Origin: DASXUL01 sp036504855
GTDB taxonomy: Bacteria; Armatimonadota; DTGP01; JAKQQT01
Direction: 5' to 3'
Assembly: GCA_036504855.1 (NCBI GenBank)
Contig: DASXUL010000031.1
Location: 1 to 64,000, forward strand
DNA: 64,000 nucleotides
In this document: positions 8,000-17,061 of the stretch, piece after piece
Numbering within the stretch: position 1 is the first letter of the stretch
Layout of the letters: every line of letters starts with the position of its first letter
Translations under genes and position numbers: made by a program
Notes under the pieces: generated by a model
Database searches by the model: none
What the model was told of the DNA's origin: nothing
What the model saw: only the letters and a program-made list of their open reading frames with translations

Positions 8000-9750
8000 G
8001 ATTGCGCGGGAAGGGCGCGGCGCCGGAGCGCGAGGGAAACGGGCAACCGTCCCCTTCCGCTTCCGCCGCGCCCTTCCCGCGCGCCGTTCTGGCCGCCATC
8101 CTCCTTGGCGCCGCCTACCTGCGCTTTTCCGGGCTCGCCTGGGGCCTGCCGAACGCCCACCACTGGTTCTCCTACCACCCGGACGAAGCCCTCATCCTGC
8201 TGGCCGCCGCCAAGGTGAACGTGTTCGCCGGGCAGCTTGACCCTGGATTCTTCAACTACGGCAGCCTGTACATCTACCTGATCAGCGCCGTCACGCACGT
8301 TCTGGATGCCTGGGCGCCGCTTTCGCAGCCGTGGCAGGAGCTTGCCCGGATGACGCTCGTCGGGCGCGCGCTCGCCGCATCCTTCGGCGTCGGCACGGTT
8401 TACGCAACGTACCTCATCGCCAACCGCCTGGCGGGACGGCGCGCGGGGTTCATCGCGGCCATCATCATGGCCGTGCTGCCGATGCACGTTGTCCACTCGC
8501 ACTTCGCAACCGTGGATGTGCCTGCCACGTTCTGGGTGAGCGCGGCGCTTTACAACGCCCTCCGCTGGCCGGCGGGACGGCGCGCGGCGCTGTGGTGCGG
8601 CATCTTCGCGGGCCTCGCGGCCGGCACGAAGTACAACGCGGGCCTCGTGTTGCTGGCCAGCTGGGCCGCCGCGGCGATGGCGAGGGAGGTTCCGAAATCG
8701 GCCCGCTGGCAGGCCGCCGGCCTGATAACCGCCGCCTGCGCCGCGGCGTTCCTCTTGAGCACGCCGGGCGTCGCCATCAACACGCCGCAGTTCCTCCACG
8801 ATTTCGGCTATGAGGCGCAACACGTGCGCACCGGCCACGGCCTGGTGTTCGTGAACACGGGGCCCGGCTGGCTGTATCACCTGAGGGTCAACCTCTGGCA
8901 GGGGATCGGCCCGTTCCTCCCCATCGCGGCGCTCATCGCCCTGCGCCATATCCGCCGGCCGGTTCGGTTGCACCCCGCGACCATCACCCTCTTGGCGTTC
9001 GGGCTTCCGTACTTCGCGCTGATCGCCGCCGCCGCCGTTCGCTTCCAGCGCTACGATATGCCGCTGCTTCCGCTGCTGGCGGCCGGCGCCGCCGTGCTGA
9101 TGGACCGCGAACGCGGGCGCTGGATGCACGTCTCCACCGCGGCGATCATCGCCACGATGGTCCTGGCAACCGGCCTCAAGAACACGATGGCCGCCCCCGC
9201 GGGCGACCTTCAGATGACCGGACAGCCGTACAGAGGCGATCCGAGGGACGCCGTGGCGGAGTGGTTCCGTCAGACAGTCCCGCCCGGCCGAACGGTGGGT
9301 CTCGCCTCCGCCCCCTGGTTCTACACGCCGCCCTTCACCACCGCCAACGCGGGCCCGCAGTCTCGCGGCGCCTTCGGGCACGAAGCCACGCCGCCGGCTT
9401 ATCCTCTGCTGTTGCCGGACGCCGAGGGGGAGACGGCCTGGAGCCAATGGCCGGACCTCATTGTGATTTCCGACTACGAGTACGGCGACGCCATGCGCCT
9501 GCAGGGCGCGCCGGTTGTGGAGCGGGCGGCGCAGATCGACCGCGTGAAGATCGACCCATCCTCGCCCGAGGAGGCGCAACGCATAGTCCGCCTCTGGAAC
9601 AACGTTGTGGCCCGATATGAACTGGTAGGCCTGTGGTCGCCTCGAATGCCCGCTATGGGCCTCTCGTGGCCAAAGAAGGCCCTTCCGCCCCACGACGCCT
9701 TCTACCCCTACCCCACCCTCATCGTCTTCCGCCGCTCGGACAAGAAGTGA
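7996..9750 (+). CDS. Multi-pass membrane glycosyltransferase (PMT/ArnT-like, GT39/GT83 type)
   Basis: A GT-C fold enzyme expected to transfer a sugar from a polyprenyl-phosphate donor outside the cytoplasmic membrane. About 30 cytoplasmic residues precede a first membrane segment (AVLAAILLGAAYLRFSGLAWGL). The first loop holds YHPDEA, the acidic motif typical of this family. Eight or more further hydrophobic segments follow up to about residue 400, then a soluble C-terminal domain of about 190 residues. The GTG start is coupled to pheT (GTGA overlap). It belongs to this transcription unit by position, but no link to translation is implied. The acceptor is unknown. Confidence 0.75.
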   Translation: MRLRGKGAAPEREGNGQPSPSASAAPFPRAVLAAILLGAAYLRFSGLAWGLPNAHHWFSYHPDEALILLAAAKVNVFAGQLDPGFFNYGSLYIYLISAVTHVLDAWAPLSQPWQELARMTLVGRALAASFGVGTVYATYLIANRLAGRRAGFIAAIIMAVLPMHVVHSHFATVDVPATFWVSAALYNALRWPAGRRAALWCGIFAGLAAGTKYNAGLVLLASWAAAAMAREVPKSARWQAAGLITAACAAAFLLSTPGVAINTPQFLHDFGYEAQHVRTGHGLVFVNTGPGWLYHLRVNLWQGIGPFLPIAALIALRHIRRPVRLHPATITLLAFGLPYFALIAAAAVRFQRYDMPLLPLLAAGAAVLMDRERGRWMHVSTAAIIATMVLATGLKNTMAAPAGDLQMTGQPYRGDPRDAVAEWFRQTVPPGRTVGLASAPWFYTPPFTTANAGPQSRGAFGHEATPPAYPLLLPDAEGETAWSQWPDLIVISDYEYGDAMRLQGAPVVERAAQIDRVKIDPSSPEEAQRIVRLWNNVVARYELVGLWSPRMPAMGLSWPKKALPPHDAFYPYPTLIVFRRSDKK

Positions 9751-9792
9751 GGGCCGGTGGCGGGCGCGCCGGCAGATCCGAGACGGGGCGCC

Positions 9793-10383
9793 TCATCCGC
9801 CGATGCGAACGACAACCTGAACGGGCTTGGGGTCGTTCATTGAATGCGATGGATACGTCAGTCGGATGTGGTTTCGGTCCAGCACTTCGACTCTGAACTG
9901 ATTCGTGCTGTGCTGGTAATCCAGTTCCCGCACCCAGACGAGGCCGGGGATGATCGGACGCTCCTCTATCACCGACAGGTTGAAGCTCGAAAAGGCCCCG
10001 GGGCTGGACAGATAGCCCCGGATTGTGGACCGCCCTACGTGCGCCTTCGACTTGGAGTAGCTGGGTCCACTGACGCCAAGTCCCATCAGAAAGAACAGCA
10101 ACGACAGCAGGAACGCCGCGAAGGAAAGGCCGGTGATGGGGGCAATTACGGTGAGGGCCACGGACCTCCTCCACCCTGGGAGGCATCGGCGCATATAACC
10201 GAAGCTGAAAGCCGGGAGCAGGAACGACCAGATGTTCACAAGGTCGTTGGCCCACCACACGGCAAACCGAGGGCCGCCGAACAGCCGGTCCACCTGCACG
10301 AGCGCGAACGCCAGCAGGCACACTGCCGCCCGAAAGGGCAGGCTGTCGGCCAACGCTCGCACGGTATGGGTAACGGCGTTCAT
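9793..10383 (-). CDS. Membrane protein of unknown function
   Basis: No family was recognised. From the ATG at 10383 (MNAVTHTVRALADSLPFRAA) it has 196 residues, with hydrophobic segments at about 13-32, 43-60 and 70-100 and a hydrophilic C-terminal half rich in beta-prone residues (FRVEVLDRNHIRLTYPSHS). A longer reading frame back to 10650 exists, but it would overlap the end of the upstream gene and lacks a better start. It is the last gene of a four-gene minus-strand cluster and converges on the glycosyltransferase. Confidence 0.6.
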   Translation of the reverse strand: MNAVTHTVRALADSLPFRAAVCLLAFALVQVDRLFGGPRFAVWWANDLVNIWSFLLPAFSFGYMRRCLPGWRRSVALTVIAPITGLSFAAFLLSLLFFLMGLGVSGPSYSKSKAHVGRSTIRGYLSSPGAFSSFNLSVIEERPIIPGLVWVRELDYQHSTNQFRVEVLDRNHIRLTYPSHSMNDPKPVQVVVRIGG

Positions 10384-10471
10384 CAGTAGGCCCAAACGCA
10401 AAGCGTACGTCCTTGTCACGCTGGTTCGCACAACCTCCGGCGCCCCCAGCAAGTGGGCGACGCGACAGCGA

Positions 10472-12247
10472 TTAGCCGGAGCCGTAGATGAAGATGGCGA
10501 GCTTTCCGCCCCTTGCAAGCAGTTCATCATGCCGTCGGTCGCGTTCGGCGCGATCCTGGCGCTTGCGCCCTCCCAAGCCCCATCCACTTCCGGTGGCCCT
10601 ATCGTCACATCGCTCGGGTTCGCCGTTGTCGATATGGAACCCGGCGGCAACGAAATCCGCCTCCTGGGCGCGCCTTAACTCCTCGCCGGCATTGATCGTG
10701 TCGATGTAGCAGACGCCGCCCGGGCGCAGCCAGCCGGCCAACCGCGCGACCAATTGCGCCCGCTCTGAGCCTTCGAAACCGTGGAGCAGCCGACTGGCGC
10801 AAATCAGATCGAACGGCTCGGGCGGCGAGTAGGTGAACAGGTCTGCCGCCACGGCATGCAAGCGGCCCCCCATGACGCCGCCGCGCTCCGTTCTGTCACG
10901 CAGAGGGCCGTTCACGCGGCTGTGCCCGGGAACGATGTAATGGGAGACGAGCCGGTCCATTCCGCCCTGCTCGAACTCGTATCCGTCTAGGAAGCGCGTT
11001 GCCACGGTGGAGATGTCCAGCGCCGTTACGTCGAAGCCCACGGAGGCATAGGCATGCGGGTGCAGAGCAATGCCGTTCCCGGCGAACAGGATGCGCAGGC
11101 ATCCATGCGCGCGGAGCCAATCTACGCCCGGCATGCCGAAGACGAAGGGGAAGCAGAACGTATTCCGCCAGTTCTCATGGGCGATGTTGCGCGTCCAGTA
11201 GCGGTCCCATCCGGCGATGTTGTTCCAGTCGCGTGGAGGGCTGATGTGCTCTTCCAAGGACTTTGCTTTCTGATCGATCCAGCCGAGGAAGGTCAGCGGC
11301 AATCGCGACAGGCGGCGGTCCTCGGCGTCCTCAGGCGTCCATGTGCTGACCCGCACGTCGCCGAGGAACGACCGTCCGCGATCGAAACAGTAGAAACACG
11401 GCGCGAACCGCCCATTCCCCACACCGCCGATCCCCACCGCAAAGGGGACAAGTTCCTCCGGCATCGGCGGGGTGGCGCGACGCTGCTCCTCCATCACGGC
11501 CAAAAGGCTGCCATCCGCGTCCGGGGAGAGCGGCAGGAAGCGAGGACCTAGTTCGGCCTCCCCGAACTCCATCAGGAAACGGCGGTAGGCCTCAGGAAAC
11601 GCGAAGCCCAACCGACTCTCCACCTGCGCGATCGCGTCGGGCGAGACCGGCGGGCCGTAGAGGAAGCCATCCCGAGCAAGATCCGAGTAGAGGCGCTCGG
11701 CTGTGCTCTCGTACGGCGCCGGCGTTTCGATCCACTCGCTCTCGAGGTCGATTTCATCCTCGATGTAGTCGAAGAACGTGCGGCTTCCGCTGAGCTTGAT
11801 GGCGGACGGAAACCAGGAGCGCTGGTGCTCACCGTCGCCATCCACATCCGCCGAGTCCAGTTGACCGACGAGTTCCATCGGCTTCCGGTCCAACCGGCAC
11901 TCCCATACCGCGAAGGGATACACGCTGGCGGGCGGCGGACTGCCGTGCTTCCCAGCCCGGAGGGCACTGGCGGCCGGCAGGAGGCCGGCGCGACCCGGAG
12001 CTTCCGGAGCGAGTATCTGCGAGCGCCCATAGTCCTGTCGTCCAATGCGTTGTCGCTGATCCGGGAGCACGGCGGCCCCGAACTCCAGGAGGAACCAGCG
12101 GCAGCTGGGCGAGAGGGAGTGGCCGAGTTCCGCCTCGGCTCGCGCGATGGCCTCCTCGCTCACCGGAGGGCCGGCGGTCGCCTCCCCCGTGGCGATCAGC
12201 GCGCGCATGCGTTTGGCGATCCGGCTAGAGCGTTCTTGCGGCGTCAT
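10472..12247 (-). CDS. Two SUKH (SMI1/KNR4) domains fused to a SAM-dependent methyltransferase domain
   Basis: Residues about 27-165 and 185-345 are tandem SUKH-like units. Each opens with a helix pair (VSEEAIARAEAELGHSLS with WFLLEFG; VSPDAIAQVESRLGFAFP with FLMEFGEAELG) and later shows a PFAV strand (VYPFAVWEC; ELVPFAVGIGG). From about 360 a class I methyltransferase-like fold follows: RILFAGNGIALHPHAYASVGFDVTALD for the SAM loop, DLICASRLLHGF, and GWLRPGGVCYIDTI. SUKH proteins are mostly immunity proteins against polymorphic toxins or sensors of partner proteins, and fusion to a methyltransferase is unusual. AAAGG lies before the ATG at 12247. The domain calls are by eye; the function is not known. 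Confidence 0.75.
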   Translation of the reverse strand: MTPQERSSRIAKRMRALIATGEATAGPPVSEEAIARAEAELGHSLSPSCRWFLLEFGAAVLPDQRQRIGRQDYGRSQILAPEAPGRAGLLPAASALRAGKHGSPPPASVYPFAVWECRLDRKPMELVGQLDSADVDGDGEHQRSWFPSAIKLSGSRTFFDYIEDEIDLESEWIETPAPYESTAERLYSDLARDGFLYGPPVSPDAIAQVESRLGFAFPEAYRRFLMEFGEAELGPRFLPLSPDADGSLLAVMEEQRRATPPMPEELVPFAVGIGGVGNGRFAPCFYCFDRGRSFLGDVRVSTWTPEDAEDRRLSRLPLTFLGWIDQKAKSLEEHISPPRDWNNIAGWDRYWTRNIAHENWRNTFCFPFVFGMPGVDWLRAHGCLRILFAGNGIALHPHAYASVGFDVTALDISTVATRFLDGYEFEQGGMDRLVSHYIVPGHSRVNGPLRDRTERGGVMGGRLHAVAADLFTYSPPEPFDLICASRLLHGFEGSERAQLVARLAGWLRPGGVCYIDTINAGEELRRAQEADFVAAGFHIDNGEPERCDDRATGSGWGLGGRKRQDRAERDRRHDELLARGGKLAIFIYGSG

Positions 12248-12291
12248 GGCGACGTACCTTTCTGTGAGCGGGACTGGCCCGTTCGTGGCTG

Positions 12292-13128
12292 TCAGGCGTG
12301 GAGCTTCGCATACTCATCGCCGAGGTTCGGAATCTCGATACAGGCCAAACCGGCGGACTCGCCGACGGCGCGAAGGGCGGCGGCGATGGCGCGCAAGTCG
12401 AGGCGCGTGGAGTATATCTCCGCATGGTCGCCGTGCGGCCCTCCCGGGATCACGGTTACGATGGCGTCTTGGCAAAAGCGGAGAACGCCGTCGCGGCGAA
12501 AACCCATCCGGTTGATGGCATCCCAGTGGCCCAGCGCCGCATCGTCTCCCTGGATGAATGCACGCTCGATCTCGACCAGTTCGCCCTCCATCTCTGTGTC
12601 CGGCCGGTCGAAGGCGAAGACGCGCGGGCTCACTGTGTTCGCGAACAGGGGAAGCGTCGTCTGTGGGCCGATATCGCCGCCGCCTATCCGAAACGCGATG
12701 ACGTCCACCGAATGGCACGGGACAATGCGGCCGGTTGAGGGCGAGACGGAGCGCGAGTGACGCGTATCCGCCAGGCGGGCCACGCTGCGACCAAGGGCCT
12801 CCTCAACAAGGCCGATGTCCGGCAAGCAAGCCTCGCCCAGATACCACAGGCGCGACTGACGCCCCGCCAATGCCGCAACGGCCATCGCGACGATCGTGGG
12901 ATATCCAAAGGGACGCCGCATCCACGCGGCCTGGTCTTCTGGAGCCGGCGGGGAGTCGAACGGCAGGCGCTGATCCACGATCACCCGACAGAGCCCATCG
13001 TCGGGTGCTTCGTCCGCGGGGAGCATCGATCCATCATCGGCCAGGCGAGCGCGCTCCTCGGTGTAGAGGTAGAGTCCGGGCTCCTGGTATATCCGTTCGC
13101 GTTCCGCGTTGGGGTTCGTCATCTCCAT
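12292..13128 (-). CDS. Hypothetical protein in the SUKH cluster
   Basis: A 278-residue soluble protein not recognised as any family. It contains WYLGEACLPDIGLVEEALGR, a VDVIAFRIGG segment, a LPLFANTVSPRVFAFDRPDTE segment and HWDAINRMGFRRDG, and has no signal peptide or membrane segment. The start at 13128 lies 6 bp after the stop of the kinase-like gene, so the two are probably cotranscribed, and the SUKH-methyltransferase gene follows after 44 bp. Confidence 0.7.
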   Translation of the reverse strand: MEMTNPNAERERIYQEPGLYLYTEERARLADDGSMLPADEAPDDGLCRVIVDQRLPFDSPPAPEDQAAWMRRPFGYPTIVAMAVAALAGRQSRLWYLGEACLPDIGLVEEALGRSVARLADTRHSRSVSPSTGRIVPCHSVDVIAFRIGGGDIGPQTTLPLFANTVSPRVFAFDRPDTEMEGELVEIERAFIQGDDAALGHWDAINRMGFRRDGVLRFCQDAIVTVIPGGPHGDHAEIYSTRLDLRAIAAALRAVGESAGLACIEIPNLGDEYAKLHA

Positions 13129-13134
13129 TGCGTA

Positions 13135-14184
13135 TCAGCGCGATACGTGGGGTCGCAGCCCTCGAACTCCGTCGGGTGCAACCGGCGGCAGGTCGATGCT
13201 CAGCGCCGCCGCCAGGGCATCCAGGCGATCCATGAAGGCCGCGAGGGATTCCGGCGTGGCGTAGTCCAGGTAGTGGGGCCATTCCAGGAGGCGCACCGTC
13301 CATTCCGAGGCGAGGGCGGCGCGGCGCAGGGCGTCGATTGGGATGTCCTCGCCGAGGGCGCCGGAGAGGCCGCGATGGTAGGCCGCCAGAAGGGCCTCGA
13401 GATCCACCGTCGCGCCGGCAACGTCGGCGCGCTGGTAGAGGAAGGAGAGGTCCGCCGGGCCGCGGCCGATGGCGGCGCCCTGCCAATCCGCCCAAACGAG
13501 GGCGCCGGCGGCGTCGAGCAGGATGTTGCCGATGTGGCAATCGCCCTGGATCAGCGTTTCGGGGAGCGCGGCAAGGTGGCGCTGGGCTTCGGGCGTGGTC
13601 GCGATGGCCGCTTCGATGAACCGCACGCGCGCCTCCGTCCACACAGGGGCGAACCGGGGCTCCTCACGGACGTGCGCCCAGGAGGCGCGGGCGTGGGCGA
13701 GTTCGTCGTCGGACACGGCGATCGGTCGCCGGATCAGGAATTCACAGGCATCCAGCTCGGCGGCCCGGCCCCAGAACGCGGCGTGCAGCCGGCCCAGATC
13801 CTCGGCCACGCGAGCGAAGTGCGCGGCGGAACAGGCAGCCGGCGACGGGGCAGGGCGCAGGCTTTCCATGACCATCCAAACCCCCACGGCCGGCCCGTGC
13901 TCGACGCCGTGGATGCGCGGGGTACGCACCGGGAGGCGGGCGGCCAGACGGCGGTAGAACTCCGCTTCGCGCGCGGCGCCCGCATGCGAGTCGGCATCGG
14001 CGTCGGGAAGGCGCGCTTTCAGCACCAGTTCACGCCCATCGTCGAAGCGAATGCGGTAGGCCCGGGCGCCGGAGATGCCGCCGTGCAGCGTCTCAACGCC
14101 CGCAACGCCGCCCTCCGGCCACCCAAGCCGCCGCAACCCCTCCCCCACAATCGCCTCGGCCTCCGCTTGCTCGTCGTAATCCAT
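13135..14184 (-). CDS. APH-family phosphotransferase (aminoglycoside/choline/homoserine kinase-like)
   Basis: A 349-residue protein-kinase-like small-molecule kinase. The N-lobe has LHGGISGARAYRI (glycine-rich strand) and ELVLKARLP (ATP-binding lysine). The catalytic loop LIQGDCHIGNIL is a variant of HGDxHxxN in which the first His is Gln, and VWADWQGAAIGRGPADLSFL corresponds to the metal-binding D-x-D region. The substrate cannot be told: members phosphorylate antibiotics, choline, amino acids or sugars. It is the first gene of the four-gene minus-strand cluster. Confidence 0.8.
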   Translation of the reverse strand: MDYDEQAEAEAIVGEGLRRLGWPEGGVAGVETLHGGISGARAYRIRFDDGRELVLKARLPDADADSHAGAAREAEFYRRLAARLPVRTPRIHGVEHGPAVGVWMVMESLRPAPSPAACSAAHFARVAEDLGRLHAAFWGRAAELDACEFLIRRPIAVSDDELAHARASWAHVREEPRFAPVWTEARVRFIEAAIATTPEAQRHLAALPETLIQGDCHIGNILLDAAGALVWADWQGAAIGRGPADLSFLYQRADVAGATVDLEALLAAYHRGLSGALGEDIPIDALRRAALASEWTVRLLEWPHYLDYATPESLAAFMDRLDALAAALSIDLPPVAPDGVRGLRPHVSR

Positions 14185-14208
14185 TCGTCGGTTCCCTTTT
14201 GTCGCTGG

Positions 14209-16902
14209 CTATGGCGCTATCGCCTGTAGTATCTGCGCCACGTCGGCCACGTCCAGCACGCCGTCTGCGTTGAAGTCGGCAGCGGCGGCCTCGGCGGCGC
14301 TGGGCTTCCTCATGCCGGCCGCGTCGCGCAGCGCCAGGTAGGCATCCAGCGACGTCAGCTTCCCGTCGCCGCTGGCATCGCCCGGCAGCGCGGGACGCAC
14401 GGTGACCGCCATATCGAGCGTCAGAGACGGCAACCCGATCCGCAGGGAACCGTTCACCGGGCGGCCGGCGGCCGTGGACAGGACGGCGCCGGTGTTCGTG
14501 TTCCAGCACGTCAGCACGTACTGCCCTTCCGCCATGCCGCTGACGGTCAGGGTCACGCCCGTGATCGTCTGCGCGGCGCTGGAGCGAACGTCCTCGGTCA
14601 CCCACATCATCGCCTGGCGCGCGTCGGCCGAGGCCATCGTGATGAGTCCGGCACGGCTCGATGACACCCGGTTGTCGGCGTTTGCCACGTGGAAGGTGGA
14701 CCAGTCCAGCCCCTTGCACACGGCCGCTTGGGCCTTCTGGACCGCGTGCATGGCCATGGTCAGGTAGTGCGGGTCCAGATAGGGCCAGCGCATCCCGCCG
14801 CCGGCCCCGCCGGAGGCCAGGTGCGCCCATGCCATGTGGTGGAAGTATTGCGTATCGAACGTCGGGTTGTTGGTGAGCCACGGGTACGGGAGGTCGATGG
14901 GTCCGGATTCGCTATCGGTATACGGCCGGCCATCTGCGATGGCGGCGAGGTTGGCCTTCACGCCGCCGTTCACCGAGATCGCCGGGGCGATGATGTTCTG
15001 CGGGTTGTTCACCGTACCGCCGTAGTACTGATGGGTATTGGCGAACTCAAAGCGCGGATGCCGCAACGCCACGTCGCCGATGATCCCGCCCGGCTCGGAA
15101 GCCGCCGTGGACACGGTCACCATATGCCGGTGTCCCCATTTGGCGTACTCGTAGTCCTGAACGTAAGCGGCCATCTCGTTCACCCAGTCCTGGCGTTGAG
15201 CCTCGGAAGCGTTCCACCAGATGTCGAACTCGTTGAGCAGGTCCCAGGCGAAGATGGCGCGGCTGTTGCCGTACCGGTCGATAAGGTATTTGAAGCGGTT
15301 CTTCTGCGAGGCGCGCACGGCAGGGCTGGTGATGAAGTCCGTCATATTGGTCACAAGGCCGCCCGGATTCACCGCATTGTAGGGATTCGGGTCCCAGTTG
15401 CGGTTCATCCAGAACGTGTCCCACGGGGTAGCCAGCACGGTCATGCCGTACTTCTCGCAAATGGGAAGGAACTGGTCCCAGAACCTCTGGTTCAGCGGCG
15501 CCCAGGTTCCCAGCGGGGTTTCCATGTACTGAACGGGGTTCTCAGCGTACTCCATCATGATGCGCATCACGTTCACGCCGTTGGCCTTCAGCATCGCCAC
15601 ATAAGCATCGGCCGAGGCGACATCTCCGTTGCGGAACAGGCCGGTGAGGCCGGGCCAGTCGTATCCGTCGTTCTCGCCGATCGCCACGGTAACGCTGCCG
15701 TCCGGGAACACGAAGGCCCGGCCGTCGTCCGCCACGCGCGCGTTTCGCCCGTAAAGGTCGCGGTTCACGGTGATGTTCACGGAAGGCGTGGACGCGGTGG
15801 AGCCGTCCGCCGCGGTGAGCACGGCGCTGATGGCGTGCGGGCCGTCGCTGCCGGCCGGGAACACTCGACGGGCCGTGAAAGGCGCGCCCCCCTCGGCGAA
15901 CGGCGCCCCGTTATCCAGGTACTTGGCGTGCACGAACGGATCCGTCAGGCCCAGCACAACCGTATAGGCCGGGCCAACGATCTGCCCCTCGAAAGGCTGC
16001 ACAATGGTGGGACGCGCCAGGGTCACGGGGGCCCAGAACGCCCTGCGGTAGCCTCCGGCATCGGTCGCCGAGAGGCGTAGCGTATACGTTCCGCCTGCCG
16101 CCGACGCGTCCAGCGACCACGGCGCGTTGATCACGCCCGGCGTCACCCCGCTCGCCAGTTGCGTCCACGTTGCGGGCGCGAGGCCGGCCCCAACCTCCAG
16201 CGCCCAGGACGTCGCCGATGGGCCGACGAAGCCGTGCACGTTCACGGATCCCGAGATGAATGCATTCGGCGCCGGAGCGGTGATGGAGGCAGACGGTCCG
16301 CTCATAGACACGTCGTCCCAGCGGCTCACGCTGTTATTCCAGCCATAGAGCATCACCCGGGCGTCGTCGTTCAGGGAATCGCTGTTCAGCGTGTATACGA
16401 CGGCGCCGTTCGCCAGGAAAGTGTAGTTGTTCCCGTTGCGCTCAATGCGAAGCGTGGTGGGATTGGAGGGGCTGACCGCGCCGGGAACCGGCGACCTGCC
16501 GGAGTAGTTGTTCGGCCCGGGGAACCACACATGCAGGATCGGCGTGCCGTCCGCGTCCGTGCCTTCCATGCCGAACTCCAGCCAGTGGTTGAACCCGGTG
16601 GGGCCGCAATAGAGCTGAAGGATCTGGTTCGTGCCGCTCCAGCCATCGGCCTCCGCCTGCACAACGCCCTTCTGCCCGATCCGCGCGAACGACGCGAATC
16701 CGCTGCGGTACGGCGCGCCCGTTACGGTCAGCCCGCCGCCCACGGTGGACGCCGAGGCCAGGGCGGAGCCGTCCTCATTGATCGCCGCCCACCGCCCCGA
16801 ATCGAGCGTAGACGCGGAGAAGTCGTCATACGGAGTCATGGTCTGAGCGGAAGCGGCCAGTGTGGCGGCAAGGCCAAGCAGCAGGGGGGCAAGCGTTTTC
16901 AT
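14209..16902 (-). CDS. Secreted GH5-like glycoside hydrolase with C-terminal dockerin
   Basis: A signal peptide (MKTLAPLLLGLAATLAASAQ) is followed by a concanavalin-like jelly-roll region (about 20-200, ending MLYGWNNSVSRWDDVSM), Ig-like regions (about 205-385) and a clan-A TIM-barrel (about 390-760). Catalytic-type residues are the NE of FAWDLLNEFDIWW (near 556) and a likely nucleophile in YTDSESGP (near 666). The last 55 residues form a two-loop dockerin: DASGDGKLTSLD and DFNADGVLDVAD fit the 12-residue calcium loop. It probably attacks plant or microbial beta-glycans such as mannan or glucan. No cohesin gene is seen here. The start is set at 16902 because the signal peptide begins there. 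Confidence 0.82.
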   Translation of the reverse strand: MKTLAPLLLGLAATLAASAQTMTPYDDFSASTLDSGRWAAINEDGSALASASTVGGGLTVTGAPYRSGFASFARIGQKGVVQAEADGWSGTNQILQLYCGPTGFNHWLEFGMEGTDADGTPILHVWFPGPNNYSGRSPVPGAVSPSNPTTLRIERNGNNYTFLANGAVVYTLNSDSLNDDARVMLYGWNNSVSRWDDVSMSGPSASITAPAPNAFISGSVNVHGFVGPSATSWALEVGAGLAPATWTQLASGVTPGVINAPWSLDASAAGGTYTLRLSATDAGGYRRAFWAPVTLARPTIVQPFEGQIVGPAYTVVLGLTDPFVHAKYLDNGAPFAEGGAPFTARRVFPAGSDGPHAISAVLTAADGSTASTPSVNITVNRDLYGRNARVADDGRAFVFPDGSVTVAIGENDGYDWPGLTGLFRNGDVASADAYVAMLKANGVNVMRIMMEYAENPVQYMETPLGTWAPLNQRFWDQFLPICEKYGMTVLATPWDTFWMNRNWDPNPYNAVNPGGLVTNMTDFITSPAVRASQKNRFKYLIDRYGNSRAIFAWDLLNEFDIWWNASEAQRQDWVNEMAAYVQDYEYAKWGHRHMVTVSTAASEPGGIIGDVALRHPRFEFANTHQYYGGTVNNPQNIIAPAISVNGGVKANLAAIADGRPYTDSESGPIDLPYPWLTNNPTFDTQYFHHMAWAHLASGGAGGGMRWPYLDPHYLTMAMHAVQKAQAAVCKGLDWSTFHVANADNRVSSSRAGLITMASADARQAMMWVTEDVRSSAAQTITGVTLTVSGMAEGQYVLTCWNTNTGAVLSTAAGRPVNGSLRIGLPSLTLDMAVTVRPALPGDASGDGKLTSLDAYLALRDAAGMRKPSAAEAAAADFNADGVLDVADVAQILQAIAP

Positions 16903-16920
16903 ACCCAATGATACCACGGA

Positions 16921-17061
16921 TAGTCATCAGTTATCAGTCGTCAGTCTTCAGTCCGGCGGCTTCGACCATGAGGCCGCTTACCGCATGGTCGAGACCTCCG
17001 GACTGATGACTGAGGACTGATGACTGATGACTGACGACTGAAGACTGAAGACTGAAGACTC
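16921..17061. repeat. Heptad inverted-repeat element, copy C
   Basis: The incoming arm at 16922-16953 (TCAGTTA, TCAGTCG, TCAGTCT units) is followed by a core where CTTCGACCATG (16970 region) is mirrored by CATGGTCGAG (16984-16993). A long outgoing arm runs to 17060 with TGATGAC, TGAGGAC and TGAAGAC units. It fills the gap between the GH5 gene start and the GH172 gene stop and abuts that TAG stop. Confidence 0.85.

Noticed and set aside
7885..9693. 602-codon antisense open frame opposite the glycosyltransferase
   Set aside because: A shadow of a high-GC gene. Composition is Arg/Gly/Pro-rich and without motifs, while the plus-strand frame has clear membrane segments and the HPDE motif.
14689..16080. 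463-codon plus-strand frame opposite the GH5-like gene
   Set aside because: No family features. The minus-strand frame has a signal peptide, catalytic motifs and a dockerin.
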